From: Streptomyces sp. NBC_01288
GTDB taxonomy: Bacteria > Actinomycetota > Actinomycetes > Streptomycetales > Streptomycetaceae
Assembly: GCF_035982055.1 (NCBI RefSeq)
Contig: NZ_CP108427.1
Span: 5,889,001 to 5,953,000 of the forward strand
DNA length: 64,000 nt
Direction of reading: 5' to 3'
The notes below the pieces were generated by a model, which was not told the origin of the DNA, did no database searches, and saw only the letters and a program-made list of their open reading frames with translations. Both the position numbers and the translations under genes were made by a program. Below are positions 25,968-35,031 of the stretch, in pieces (the first letter of the stretch is position 1; each line of letters starts with the position of its first letter).

Positions 25968-27872
25968 CTACTTCAGTTCATCCGGACACGGAGTACCCCG
26001 CGGCAACTGGTACGGCGCCGCCAGCCGGTACGTTCCTGTCTTCGGGGCCAGCAACATCGTCCACTTGTCGCCCTTGGAGTCCTCCTCCGTCTCCATCAGG
26101 CAGCCGTTGAGGTTGTCGTACGTCTTCGGCGTGCCCTCGGCGCGGTGCTTGGACGCGTCGGTCTCCTGCGGGGGCTTGAGGCTCTTGCCCTTCGCGTCGA
26201 CGATGCTCAGCCACGGCGAGTACGGGATGCGGATGAGGATCCGGCCCTTCTTCTTCACCTCGATGGTCAACTCGCCCTGCTCCGCCCGGTCGACGACCGA
26301 GTTCGGCTCGGCGAGCGGCGTCGGGTCGGTGACCTGGAACAGCTGCCAGTTCGTGTCGCCCCAGACCTGCTTCAGATACGGCATCCCGCGCTGGACCAGG
26401 GCCCGTTCGCGCTCGCCGCCGTCGCCGTCCAGCTTGTCCTTCGGCAGCACGACGTAGTGGACGGCCCAGCGCTGGAGCCACTCGTGGTAGTTCGCCGAGT
26501 TGAGGGTGTCGTCGTAGAAGAGGGGGTTGCGCTCCATGTCGGCCTGGCGGTTCCAGCCGCGGGCCAGGTTGACGTAGGGCGCGAGCGCGGAGGCCTCGAT
26601 GTGGGACGCGGCCGGGACGACCTCGACGCGGCCGCGCTCGGCGCCTACGGTCTGGAGTTCGTTGACGAGCGGCGCGAGTTCGTGCGACCAGGACGCGGCG
26701 GGGGCGGTGTTGATGACGTCGTCGACCGACTTGAAGCCGATCCAGCCGTTGAAGCCGACGAAGGCCAGCGCGATCGCGTACCACTTGCGCGAGCGCGGCA
26801 CCGCGAAGGGCAGCGCGGCGATCAGGGCCACGCCCGCGAACAGCATCGCCAGTCGGCTTATGTTCGAGCCGATCTGCGAACTGACCAGCCAGACCAGGAT
26901 GACGCCGATGCTGTACACGGCCGACGTGATCCGTACGGTCTTCCACTCGCGCGGCACCAGGAAGTAGACGATCACCCCGGACGCCAGCGGCAGGATCATC
27001 GAGCCGAACAGCATCGGCTGCGTCCCGGAGAACGGGAACAGCCAGGCGGACACGGCCACCACGGCCGCGGGCGCGAGGCCGAGGGCCCATGCACCTGGGC
27101 GTCGCTTCTGGAGGAACAGGGCTACGGCGACCAGGCCCACGAACAGTCCGGCCACCGGCGACGACATGGTCGCGAGCGCGGCCAGCGGGGCCGCGCACAG
27201 GGCCTTCGCCCAGCGTTTGTAGCGCCAGCGGTAGGGCCAGCAGAAGACCACGGCCACCGCGCCGAGCCCGAACACCAGGCCAAGCCCGTACGTCACCCGG
27301 CCCGACGCCGCGTTGCACAGCAGCGCGAAGACACCCGCGAGCGAGGCCCACAGCGGGTTCCGCACCGAGCGGCTGCGGATCAGGATCATGGTGAGCAGGC
27401 CCGCCGAGATGGTCCCGGCGATCATCATCGTCGTACGGACACCGAGGACCGACATCAGATACGGCGAGACCACGCTGTACGACACCGGGTGCATGCCGCC
27501 GTACCAGGCGAGGTTGTACGCCGAGTCCGGGTGGCGGCCGACGAACTCGGCCCAGGCGTCCTGCGCCGCGAGGTCGCCGCCACTGTTCGCGAACGTGAAG
27601 AACCAGACGACGTGGAGGACACCGGAGAGGAGCGTGAAGCCGATCACCGGGTGGGCGAGGAAGGGGGCGCGGAGACGGTCGACGAAGCGTGTCAGGCGGG
27701 TGCTGTTCTCACGGGGTTCGACCTCGCGGGTCCCGCTGTCGTCCGTGTGATGGGCGTCGACTGCCGCGTCATCCGTCCTGTCTGTCGCGGTGTGCGCGGG
27801 TACGCGTATTCGCGGGCCGGTTACCGGGCCCGGATCGGCATCGTCGGCACGTGTCGGCTCCGCTGTGGCCAC
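25968..27872 (-). CDS. Large polytopic membrane protein (glycosyltransferase-like or transporter-like)
   Basis: 634 residues. About 70 N-terminal cytosolic residues rich in Asp/Thr precede roughly 11 membrane segments between residues ~80 and 380 (FTLLSGVLHVVWFFTF, MIAGTISAGLLTMILI, LAALATMSSPVAGLFVGLVA and others). A soluble C-terminal domain of ~240 residues follows (LARGWNRQADMERNPLFYDD, WAVHYVVLPKDKLDGDGG, RILIRIPYSPWLSIVDAKGK), probably outside the cell. The layout, including aromatic loops such as YGGMHPVSYSVVSPYL, resembles GT-C type membrane glycosyltransferases, but no diagnostic motif confirms it. It lies just downstream of the carboxypeptidase in the same orientation, so an envelope role is reasonable. 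Confidence 0.6.
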   Translation of the reverse strand: MATAEPTRADDADPGPVTGPRIRVPAHTATDRTDDAAVDAHHTDDSGTREVEPRENSTRLTRFVDRLRAPFLAHPVIGFTLLSGVLHVVWFFTFANSGGDLAAQDAWAEFVGRHPDSAYNLAWYGGMHPVSYSVVSPYLMSVLGVRTTMMIAGTISAGLLTMILIRSRSVRNPLWASLAGVFALLCNAASGRVTYGLGLVFGLGAVAVVFCWPYRWRYKRWAKALCAAPLAALATMSSPVAGLFVGLVAVALFLQKRRPGAWALGLAPAAVVAVSAWLFPFSGTQPMLFGSMILPLASGVIVYFLVPREWKTVRITSAVYSIGVILVWLVSSQIGSNISRLAMLFAGVALIAALPFAVPRSRKWYAIALAFVGFNGWIGFKSVDDVINTAPAASWSHELAPLVNELQTVGAERGRVEVVPAASHIEASALAPYVNLARGWNRQADMERNPLFYDDTLNSANYHEWLQRWAVHYVVLPKDKLDGDGGERERALVQRGMPYLKQVWGDTNWQLFQVTDPTPLAEPNSVVDRAEQGELTIEVKKKGRILIRIPYSPWLSIVDAKGKSLKPPQETDASKHRAEGTPKTYDNLNGCLMETEEDSKGDKWTMLLAPKTGTYRLAAPYQLPRGTPCPDELK

Positions 27873-28034
27873 CTGAAGGCACTCCCCGTGTCCCGTCTTC
27901 CGTTCTCGGCCGCGTCCTGTCCCGTTCCCGGCCTGTTCGACGCCGCGTCCCGCTCGACCGGCGACGTGCCCCGATTCGCGACGCTAGCACGCACCCCGCC
28001 GACGGGCTCCCGGGTGGGGGCCCGCCGACGGGAC

Positions 28035-28070
28035 GCGGTGACGTGCGCGGTGACGTGCGCGGTGACGTGC
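28035..28070. repeat. Three 12-bp tandem repeats
   Basis: GCGGTGACGTGC is repeated three times without a gap, between the carboxypeptidase stop (28084) and the start of the membrane-protein gene (27872). The 211-base gap holds no gene that I can recognise. The repeat may be slippage-derived or a multi-site operator. Confidence 0.7.
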
Positions 28071-28083
28071 AGCGCCTCGTGGG

Positions 28084-31000
28084 TCAGCCGAGGCGGGTCA
28101 GTTTGGACGTCAAAGCCGGTTCGGCGAGGTCCTTCTGGAGGGCGACCGGCACCTTGACGGCACCGCTCGAACCGTCGCCCACGGTGAGCGTGCCCACCTT
28201 GGTGCCGGCCTTCGCGGTGTGCGGTACGGCGTCGGGGGCGAAGGACAGCTTCACCTTCAGGCCGGCCCAGCCGACCGCCGCGACGTCCTTGGTGACGACG
28301 ACCGGGGTGTGACCGCCGAGTTGGTCGTCGACGTACCCGACCACGGTCCCCTTCTTCAGGATCTTCGCCGAGGTCATCGCGTCCTGCGCCGCGAGCATCG
28401 CCGTCTTGCTGACCGCGTTGACCGTGTCGATGATCGGCGCGGTGTGCTGGCCGAGGATCGCGCCGACGACGACGGCCGTCTCACCGCCGACCTCCTTGGT
28501 GGCGGCGAAGAGCAGGTTGCCGCCGGCCGCGGTGGTGGTGCCGGTCTTGATGCCGAGCGAGTTGTTGTACGGCACCAGGCGGTTGTAGTTGGTCCACTTG
28601 TGACCGGACGGGTCGACCCAGCTCGGCAGCTTGGTGATGTCCATCAGCGCCTGGATCTTGACCAGTTGGTTGCCCAGCTTCACCTGGTCCTCGGCGGAGG
28701 AGACGGTCGTCTCCTTCAGGCCGGACGCGTCGGTGTACGTCGTGTTCGTCATCCCCAGTGACTTCGCGGTGTCGTTCATCTTCTTGATGAACGCCGCCTC
28801 GGAGCCCGCGTCCCAACGAGCAAGCAGACGCGCGATGTTGTTCGCCGAGGGGATCATGATCGCCGAGAGCGCCTGCTTCTCCGTGAGGATGTCGCCGGCC
28901 TTCACGGTGTTGAGCGTGGACTCGCCGTCCTTGTCGTAGCCGCCCTCCTTCTCGGCGGTCGCGTCGACGGTGATCTTCTCGCCCTCCGTGCCCGCCTTCA
29001 GCGGGTGGTCCTTGAGGACGATGTACGCGGTCATCGCCTTCGCTACGGACCCGATGGCGACCGGCGTCTGCTTTCCGAAGTCGCCCATCGTGCCGATGCC
29101 GTTGACGTCCATCCAGCCCTGGCCCTCGCTGGGCCACGGGAGGTTCGTCTTGGTGCCGTCGAAGGTGTACGAGTCGTCGGCGGTGAGGGTGAGGGAGGGG
29201 GTGGGGAGGGGGCGTACGGCCTGTACTACTGCAAACACGATCGCCAGGAGGATGACCAGCGGGGTCCAGATCTTGACCCTGCGGATCGCTGTGCGGACCG
29301 GGGTTTCCGGGGGTGGGGGGGTGTTGGTCAGTTCGGCGAGGAGGTCCAGCGGGGGCTTCGGGGGGAGCGGTTGCTGGGTGGTGTGCTCGGGGCCGAGTTG
29401 GGTGACGGGGCGGGTGGCGTCCTTCGGGGGTGTATCCCTGCGGGGCGATTCCCTGCGGGGCTCGTCGAGGGGCTTGAGGGCGACGAACCTGCTGGTGCGT
29501 TCTGCGGGGGTCTCGGGGGTTTTCGGGGGGGTGGGGGCGGTTGGGGCCTTGGGGGCCTTGAGCATGGTGGTCGGCTGGTCCACCGCGGGCTTGGGTGGGC
29601 GTGGGGCCTTGAAGACGGTGGTGGGGTGATCGACGGCCTCGGCTTCGCCTTCGGCCGTCTTGGTGTTCCCACCCGCACCGCCCGTGCGGGTCTCGTTGTC
29701 GGGTGCGGGTGGCCCTGCGGGGGCCTTCTCGTCGTCGGCGGCTTTCGGTTGTGCGTCGGTGGGCGACGCGGAGGGAGCGGCGTCCTCGGGGTCGGTGCCG
29801 GTGGTCCGGGGGTCCGTGTCCGTGTCGCCTTCGGCGGCTACTGCACCGGGGGCGGGTTCGCCCTCGCCTTCGGCGGACTCCGGGTGGCTGTCGGTCTTCG
29901 GGGCCGTCGTGCCGGTGGACGCCTTGCCCTCGGCGGGCTCCGGGCGGTCATCGTCCTTCGGCCCGGCCGTGCCGGTCGACGCCTTGCCTTCGGCCGGCTT
30001 CGGGCGGTCGTCAGCCTTCGGACCGGTCGCGTCGGTGGACGCCTTGCCCTCGGCGGGCTCCGGGCGGTCATCGTCCTTCGGCCCGGCCGTGCCGGTCGAC
30101 GCTTTGCCTTCGGCCGGCTTCGGGCGGTCGTCAGCCTTCGGACCGGTCGCGTCGGAGGGTGCATCGCCTTCGGCGGACCCCGGGCGGTCGTCAGGCTTCG
30201 CTCCGGTCGCTGGGAGGGGCGTGTCGCCCTCGGCGGGCTCCGGGGCGGTGTCGGCCTCGGCCTCGTCCACCTCGGCTTCCGTGGACCCGGCATCAGCGGT
30301 CTCGCCCGAGGCGGTGTCGGTGGTCTCCGGGTGCGCGTCGGCATCCGCACCGACCTTGCCGGCCGGCGCGGCCACGGGCGTCTTGTCCGCCTCGGACTCG
30401 CCCTCGGCGGCAGCGTCGGCGACCCGCTCGCCCTCGGTCACATCGTCGTCGCCGTCGGACTCGCCCTTGGCGGGCTCAGCATCCTCGGGGTTCTCGGGGC
30501 TCTCGGCGTCACCAGTCACCCCGGCACCCGCACCCTCGGCCCGCTCGCCCGTGTCGGCTTCCTGGGCGCTCTCAGCACCCTCGGAGGCGTCGGCCACGGA
30601 AACTTCCCCCGCGTCCTCGGCATCCCCGGTCTCCGGGCCTCCAGCGGGCGTCTCCGCGTCCTCGGGGCCCTCGGCCGTAGCAACGTCCCCCGAGCCCTCG
30701 GCGCCGTCAGCCGCCTCGCTCCCGGTGGGCTTCTCGACGGCGTCCTCGGGGTCTTCGTCGCCGGTAGGCCGCTCCCCGGTCGACCCCGACGTCACCCACG
30801 CCGCCACAGCCGCCCGCAACCGCGCATCGCCCTCAGGCCCGCCCGGCCCGCCCTTGGCGGAAGGGTTCTGCGTATCGGGATCCTCGGAATCGGAAGGGGT
30901 CTCCGCCCCCTCGGTCTCCTCCGACCGCAGTTCCCGGATCGAGAAGATCTTCGTCGCCGTGTCCACGCCCCCGCGCTGAGCCGCCGACGCGGACGGTGTC

Positions 31001-31131
31001 GCGTCCTCGCGGGCCACCGCCAACCGGGGATCGCGCTCACCCCGCGCCTCAGGAACCGGACTCGCGCTCCCCGGCGTCGGTTCTGCCGACGACTCGCGCT
31101 TCTTCGACCTGTCGGGGGACTCGCCCGCCAC
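28084..31131 (-). CDS. D-alanyl-D-alanine carboxypeptidase with ~590-residue acidic repetitive N-terminus
   Basis: About 1015 residues. The GTG at 31131 (VAGESPDRSKKRE) is chosen because GGAGGAGG stands 6 bases before it; ATG 31146 and GTG 31155 have no site. Residues 1-~590 are a low-complexity, Glu/Asp/Ala/Pro-rich cytosolic region with tandem repeats and a PTTVFKAPRPPKPAV-like section. One membrane segment follows (WTPLVILLAIVFAVVQAV). The extracytoplasmic DacA-type domain has SxxK in IGSVAKAMTAYIVLK, SxN in PSANNIARLLARWD and KTG in LGIKTGTTTAAGGNLLFAAT. It trims peptidoglycan stem peptides. Normal DacA proteins are ~400 residues; the extension may couple it to cytosolic partners such as kinases or division proteins. 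Confidence 0.92.
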   Translation of the reverse strand: MAGESPDRSKKRESSAEPTPGSASPVPEARGERDPRLAVAREDATPSASAAQRGGVDTATKIFSIRELRSEETEGAETPSDSEDPDTQNPSAKGGPGGPEGDARLRAAVAAWVTSGSTGERPTGDEDPEDAVEKPTGSEAADGAEGSGDVATAEGPEDAETPAGGPETGDAEDAGEVSVADASEGAESAQEADTGERAEGAGAGVTGDAESPENPEDAEPAKGESDGDDDVTEGERVADAAAEGESEADKTPVAAPAGKVGADADAHPETTDTASGETADAGSTEAEVDEAEADTAPEPAEGDTPLPATGAKPDDRPGSAEGDAPSDATGPKADDRPKPAEGKASTGTAGPKDDDRPEPAEGKASTDATGPKADDRPKPAEGKASTGTAGPKDDDRPEPAEGKASTGTTAPKTDSHPESAEGEGEPAPGAVAAEGDTDTDPRTTGTDPEDAAPSASPTDAQPKAADDEKAPAGPPAPDNETRTGGAGGNTKTAEGEAEAVDHPTTVFKAPRPPKPAVDQPTTMLKAPKAPTAPTPPKTPETPAERTSRFVALKPLDEPRRESPRRDTPPKDATRPVTQLGPEHTTQQPLPPKPPLDLLAELTNTPPPPETPVRTAIRRVKIWTPLVILLAIVFAVVQAVRPLPTPSLTLTADDSYTFDGTKTNLPWPSEGQGWMDVNGIGTMGDFGKQTPVAIGSVAKAMTAYIVLKDHPLKAGTEGEKITVDATAEKEGGYDKDGESTLNTVKAGDILTEKQALSAIMIPSANNIARLLARWDAGSEAAFIKKMNDTAKSLGMTNTTYTDASGLKETTVSSAEDQVKLGNQLVKIQALMDITKLPSWVDPSGHKWTNYNRLVPYNNSLGIKTGTTTAAGGNLLFAATKEVGGETAVVVGAILGQHTAPIIDTVNAVSKTAMLAAQDAMTSAKILKKGTVVGYVDDQLGGHTPVVVTKDVAAVGWAGLKVKLSFAPDAVPHTAKAGTKVGTLTVGDGSSGAVKVPVALQKDLAEPALTSKLTRLG
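29871..30230. repeat. Six 60-bp (20-residue) coding repeats in the carboxypeptidase gene
   Basis: The encoded units follow PAEGKASTGTAGPKDDDRPE, with variants such as SAEGDAPSDATGPKADDRPK and PAEGKASTGTTAPKTDSHPE. Two neighbouring 120-bp blocks (29921-30040 and 30041-30157) differ at one base over most of their length. That points to recent tandem duplication and likely length variation between strains. Confidence 0.85.
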
Positions 31132-31445
31132 CGATGCCTCCTCCATGCGCCGCACGCTTGGCGTGCGTCAACCGAACCGACCGAGATAACCGAGTTAGCT
31201 ACAAAAACAGCCACAAAATCAGCTGGAAGCCAGCTGGATGTCAGCTGGAAAACCTCTTACCCGCAGTCCGGACGACGCATCAACACCGTTGTCCGAACCA
31301 TGTACCAGTGTCCTGTGTGCGGGCTTAACCCCTGCGGTAGACGAGAACGACATACCTGCCGGTTCCATTACGAAGCGGTCACGCACCCTCGACAGACCAA
31401 TGTGAGAGGGGTCACCCTGTCATTCATCCACGCGGGGAGGCATGG

Positions 31446-32198
31446 ATGGGCAGGAGCCGCAGAACTCTTCCGGAAGAGCTTCTGTTGCTGGCATTGGACC
31501 CGGCCACGGGTACCACTGCACAGCCGCAGTCGCTCGACCTCGGTCTGGCCGGAGCACAGCTAGTGGAGCTGGCGCTGGCCGGACGGATAGCCCCAGACGG
31601 GGATCGTATCGCCGTGGTGGTACCACGGCCGACCGGAGATCCGACTTTGGACTGCGCGTTGGAGTTGCTGCGAAGGCGTGGCGCTCCCGTACGTGCAGTG
31701 AACTGGATTGGCGGGCCCCGACTGGGACTTCGCCAGACCTACCTCTCGCATCTGGAGCGGTGCGGCATGGTGCATGCCGTGGCGGGACAGATGTGCGGGG
31801 TGCTGCCGACGACTCGCTATCAGGCGACGGACAACGAGATCAGCCGCGAGATCAAGGGCCGACTCGATTCCGCGATCCGCACCGGTGTGCCACCGGACCC
31901 GCGGACAGCCGCGCTCGCCGCACTGGCGCACGCGGTAGGTCTCGGCAAACACCTGTATCCGGGTAATGAGGGACGCTCGTCCCGCTCCCGGCTGCGGGAC
32001 CTGATCAGGCACGACCCCATGGGCGGACTCGTGGCGCACGCCGTGATGGACGTCCAGAACGGAGTGGCGGCACAGCCACGCCGTAGCCCGGCCCCGGCCG
32101 GCCGTCAGGCCGTGCCCGGATCAAGGCCACCGGAACCGGCTCGTGGTGTTCCGATGCAGCCGCACCGCGGCACGATGGCGCGCGCCGTGGCTCACTGA
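31446..32198 (+). CDS. GPP34 (GOLPH3-like) family protein
   Basis: 250 residues, ATG at 31446 after GGGGAGG. LPEELLLLALDPATGTTAQP, GLAGAQLVELALAGRIAPDG, then VNWIGGPRLGLRQTYLSHLE and GVLPTTRYQATDNEI reproduce the GPP34 helical fold. Streptomyces carries several such proteins of unknown function; eukaryotic members bind phosphoinositides at the Golgi. The last ~45 residues are Pro/Arg/Ala-rich and look disordered. The 290-base upstream gap contains three CAGCTGG copies at ~11-base intervals (31219-31251), which could be a regulator site. A strong hairpin follows the gene. Confidence 0.82.
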   Translation: MGRSRRTLPEELLLLALDPATGTTAQPQSLDLGLAGAQLVELALAGRIAPDGDRIAVVVPRPTGDPTLDCALELLRRRGAPVRAVNWIGGPRLGLRQTYLSHLERCGMVHAVAGQMCGVLPTTRYQATDNEISREIKGRLDSAIRTGVPPDPRTAALAALAHAVGLGKHLYPGNEGRSSRSRLRDLIRHDPMGGLVAHAVMDVQNGVAAQPRRSPAPAGRQAVPGSRPPEPARGVPMQPHRGTMARAVAH

Positions 32199-32311
32199 GC
32201 CGCAGTCCCACGGCACACGCCCGCACCGCGGAGCGGCACGACCGGCACCACCGCACGACCGCAGTACACGCCGCACCGCAGTCCCCAAGACCCGGTTCGG
32301 GAGCCGCTGGT

Positions 32312-32355
32312 CCGAGCGGGGTGGAGTAGACGTAACGTCTCTCCACCCCGCTCGG
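32312..32355 (+). terminator. Strong hairpin after the GPP34 gene
   Basis: Arms CCGAGCGGGGTGGAG (32312-32326) and CTCCACCCCGCTCGG (32341-32355) are perfect complements and extend inward through AGACGT/ACGTCT. That gives about 21 paired bases, one bulged base and a very small loop. There is no U-tract, as is common for streptomycete terminators. It lies in the 323-base gap 32199-32521, which otherwise shows only CGCACCGC-like short repeats and the promoter region of the next gene. Confidence 0.7.
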
Positions 32356-32521
32356 CCGCATCTACGGACGCCTTCGCGGACGCCTCGGGCAACCCGAACT
32401 GGCTCGTACCTGCCGCATATCCACCGTTTCCCAGCGGTAGAAACCACCTTGGTGGCAGTCTGCTCAACAGCAGATACGCAAAGTGGCAAGCAGTGAGCAG
32501 CAAGTAGCAGCAAGTACAGGT

Positions 32522-33403
32522 ATGCAGCCGGAGGTGCACGTTCCCGTGGCGTCAAGTGTCAATCCCACCGTCAGGAGACGCCGGTTGGGCCAGGAGTTGC
32601 GTCGACTCCGAGAGCTCAAGGGCATGACGGCCGAAGAGGTCGCCGAGCGGTTGCTGGTGTCGCAGTCGAAGATCAGCCGGCTGGAGAACGGGCGGCGCAG
32701 CATCAGCCAGCGCGACGTCCGCGACCTGTGCGGGGTCTACGAGGTCGAGGACGTCCGCATCGTCGACTCGCTCATGCAGATGGCCAAGGACTCACGCCAG
32801 CAAGGCTGGTGGCACTCCTTCGGCGACATCCCGTACAGCGTCTACATCGGACTGGAGACGGACGCGGCGAGCCTGCGCGTCTACGATCCCCAGGTCGTCC
32901 CCGGCCTGTTGCAGACCCGGCAGTACGCCGAGGCGCTCATCACCGGGGCGTTGCCCGAGACCGCGCTGGCCGATGTCGAGAAGCGGGTCCAGGTGCGGCT
33001 GCGCCGGCAGGAGCGGATCTCCGCGCCGGAGAACCCGCTGCGGCTGTGGACCGTGATGGACGAGTCCGCGGTGCGCCGCGTGGTCGGCAACAGGTCTTTG
33101 ATGCGGGACCAGTTGGAGCACCTGGTCGAGCAGTCCCAGCTGCCGCACGTGACCGTGCAGGTGATCCCGTTCGACATGGGTGCTCATCCGGGGCTCAACG
33201 GGCAGTACGCGATCCTGGAGTTCCCCGACGCGGCGGACTCCAGCGTCGTCTACATCGAGGGCGTCACCAGCGACCTGTACCTGGAGAAGGCGAACGACGT
33301 CCAGAAGTACAGCGTGATGTACGAGCACTTGAGGGCGCAGGCCCTGAACGTGGACCAGTCCCGTCAGTTCATCGCGGACATCGCGAAGGAATACGCGCGC
33401 TGA
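32522..33403 (+). CDS. XRE/DUF5753 regulator (WhiJ-like)
   Basis: About 293 residues from the ATG at 32522 (MQPEVHVPVASSVNP); a GTG at 32483 is possible but no better supported. The HTH at ~15-70 is RRRLGQELRRLRELKGMTAE, EVAERLLVSQSKISRLENGR. The DUF5753 part contains VPGLLQTRQYAEALITGALP, LPHVTVQVIPFDMGAHPGLN and VQKYSVMYEHLRAQALNVDQ. A DUF397 gene follows 243 bases downstream, the usual partner arrangement. It probably controls development or antibiotic genes. A hairpin between the two genes suggests separate or attenuated transcription. Confidence 0.9.
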   Translation: MQPEVHVPVASSVNPTVRRRRLGQELRRLRELKGMTAEEVAERLLVSQSKISRLENGRRSISQRDVRDLCGVYEVEDVRIVDSLMQMAKDSRQQGWWHSFGDIPYSVYIGLETDAASLRVYDPQVVPGLLQTRQYAEALITGALPETALADVEKRVQVRLRRQERISAPENPLRLWTVMDESAVRRVVGNRSLMRDQLEHLVEQSQLPHVTVQVIPFDMGAHPGLNGQYAILEFPDAADSSVVYIEGVTSDLYLEKANDVQKYSVMYEHLRAQALNVDQSRQFIADIAKEYAR

Positions 33404-33414
33404 GGGGCCCCGTT

Positions 33415-33446
33415 GGCGGAAGGTGCCGCAGAGTACACCTTCCGCC
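33415..33446 (+). terminator. Hairpin after the XRE gene
   Basis: GGCGGAAGGTG (33415-33425) and CACCTTCCGCC (33436-33446) form a perfect 11-bp stem with a 10-base loop, 11 bases after the XRE stop codon. It probably ends or attenuates transcription before the DUF397 gene. Confidence 0.65.
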
Positions 33447-33646
33447 CGGCGGGATGGAAGACACCAGGGGTATATGCCACCCGGTCGAGTGAATGGCCGC
33501 TTCGCGCGCCGATGTTGGCGAGTAGCGTCGATCACGCCATCGAGCAACAGGCTTTGGCGCAAACCGTGTTGTACGTCCGATGTGTTCGTGGTCGGACGTG
33601 ACGCGCGGTGACAGCAACTCATCAACTGGCAATAACCGGAGCAAAA

Positions 33647-33856
33647 ATGGCAATTCGTCAGGGCGCCGCGGACATGTGGACCAAGTCCTCGTACTCCACC
33701 GGGAACGGCGCATGCGTCGAGATCAAGTCACCGGTTCTCGCGGCCATGGCCGTACGGGACTCCAAGGTCGACGGGGGTCCGACGCTGGCCTTCCCCGCCG
33801 ACTCGTGGAACGCCTTCGTGGCAGATGTCGCGCGGGGGGCGCACGACCTTCACTGA
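33647..33856 (+). CDS. DUF397 small protein
   Basis: 69 residues. The ATG at 33647 has CGGAG six bases upstream; an in-frame GTG at 33608 lacks one. It reads GAADMWTKSSYSTGNGACVE, then IKSPVLAAMAVRDSKVDGGP and WNAFVADVARGA, the DUF397 consensus. It pairs with the XRE gene just upstream and parallels the second pair at 18786-19789. Confidence 0.9.
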   Translation: MAIRQGAADMWTKSSYSTGNGACVEIKSPVLAAMAVRDSKVDGGPTLAFPADSWNAFVADVARGAHDLH

Positions 33857-33983
33857 TGCGGCTGGTTCACCTTTCACAACTCCATAAGCAGCACAAGCAT
33901 TTCAAGAAGAGCCCTCTCGACTGGCCCGCCGTCCTGGCCGAGGGGGCTCGGCTTGTGCCCGGCGCCGTACGCCGGCCGGTGCC

Positions 33984-34892
33984 TCACTCCACCGGGAGTG
34001 CCACCGGGAGTGCCACCGGGAGTGCCACTGGGAGTGCCGTCGGGAACTCCACCGGGAACGCCACATCGCACACCGGATCCCCCGGCCCCGCCGCATCCCA
34101 GTCCGCGAAGTACACCTCGCGGCACGGCCCGGCGTACCGCAGCCCCTGCCCGGCGACCCACTGCTCCACCGCCTCGAACGCGGCCAGGATCTGCGGATGG
34201 GCCACCTGCGCCTTGGTGATCCGGGCGTACGCCAGCGTCCGCGCGGGCTCCACCCGGACCGCCGTCTGCCGGACCCGCCCCTGCCGCGCGGCCCACGCCC
34301 GCGCCGCCGCCTCGTCCGCGACCGGTACACAGGCCTCGGCCGGGCCGTCGCTCTCCATCGACACCTCGGCGTGGTAGACGACGAACGGCGCCGCGCTCAC
34401 GCCCCCGCACTCCTGCGCCGCCGCCTCAAGTCGCCCCAGGGAGGCGCCGATCCAGGCCGGCAACTCGTCCGCGAGGGTGTGCCGGGTCTCGGTGATCAGC
34501 ACCTGTTCCGGTACCTCGACCGTCTCGACCACGAATGTTCCGTACATCTCGGAGCTCCTCCCCGAAAGGCGTGCACGGAGGTACTCGGCGAGCGTGCGCT
34601 GCCCGGCGATCCGGGTCTCGACGTCCGTCCAGTACGCGGCGAGGAGATCGGCGGCGTCCGCCCCGTCGGCCTCCACCACCTCGGCGATCCGGGCCAGCGG
34701 CATGTCCAACTGCCGTAGCAGCGCCACGAGTCGGGCCCGCTGGACCTGGTCGGCGCGGTAGTAGCGGTAGCCGCTCACCTCGTCGACGTGCGCCGGGGCC
34801 AGCAGCCCGAGCCGGTCGTACAGCCGCAGCGCCTTGGCCGAGAGCCGGGCCCGGGCCGCGAACGCGCCGATGGTCAGCAGGTCGTCGTCCAC
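33984..34892 (-). CDS. MerR-family regulator with GyrI-like effector-binding domain
   Basis: 302 residues from the GTG at 34892 (VDDDLLTIGAFAARARLSAK). A longer frame to 35036 consists of Arg/Glu-rich sequence without support. The MerR HTH and dimer helix are AKALRLYDRLGLLAPAHVDE, SGYRYYRADQVQRARLVALL. Residues ~120-285 are an effector-binding (GyrI/BltR-like) domain: VEVPEQVLITETRHTLADEL, FVVYHAEVSMESDGPAEACV and GLRYAGPCREVYFADWDAA. Such regulators sense hydrophobic compounds and activate transport or detoxification genes. The protein ends in an unusual ALPVALPVALPVALPVE tail made by DNA tandem repeats. Confidence 0.85.
   Translation of the reverse strand: MDDDLLTIGAFAARARLSAKALRLYDRLGLLAPAHVDEVSGYRYYRADQVQRARLVALLRQLDMPLARIAEVVEADGADAADLLAAYWTDVETRIAGQRTLAEYLRARLSGRSSEMYGTFVVETVEVPEQVLITETRHTLADELPAWIGASLGRLEAAAQECGGVSAAPFVVYHAEVSMESDGPAEACVPVADEAAARAWAARQGRVRQTAVRVEPARTLAYARITKAQVAHPQILAAFEAVEQWVAGQGLRYAGPCREVYFADWDAAGPGDPVCDVAFPVEFPTALPVALPVALPVALPVE
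33989..34036. repeat. Four 12-bp tandem repeats at the 3' end of the MerR gene
   Basis: CCACCGGGAGTG is repeated at 33989, 34001, 34013 and, with one change, 34025. On the coding strand the units encode the repeated A-L-P-V at the C-terminus. Slippage in this tract would change the tail length without breaking the frame. Confidence 0.8.
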
Positions 34893-35031
34893 CTCAGCCG
34901 CCCCTTTTTTTGGTCGGCTCGCCTCCGGGGCGCCAAAGCCGGTGTCGAGCCCGTGACCGTGCTCAGCCCTTCGGGCCTCCGCGCGCTCGCGCTCTCGACA
35001 CCGGCGCGCCCCTTTGGCTCGCTCGCCCTCC

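Noticed and set aside
29871..30230. CRISPR-like regular repeats
   Set aside because: The units are contiguous 60-bp coding repeats without unique spacers, in frame within a gene.
29005..31563. 852-codon plus-strand frame opposite the carboxypeptidase tail
   Set aside because: It mirrors the repeats of the real gene as Gly/Arg/Leu runs and has no domain.
33413..33601. Short gene between the XRE and DUF397 genes
   Set aside because: TTG start without ribosome site, overlaps the hairpin at 33415-33446, and no recognisable protein.
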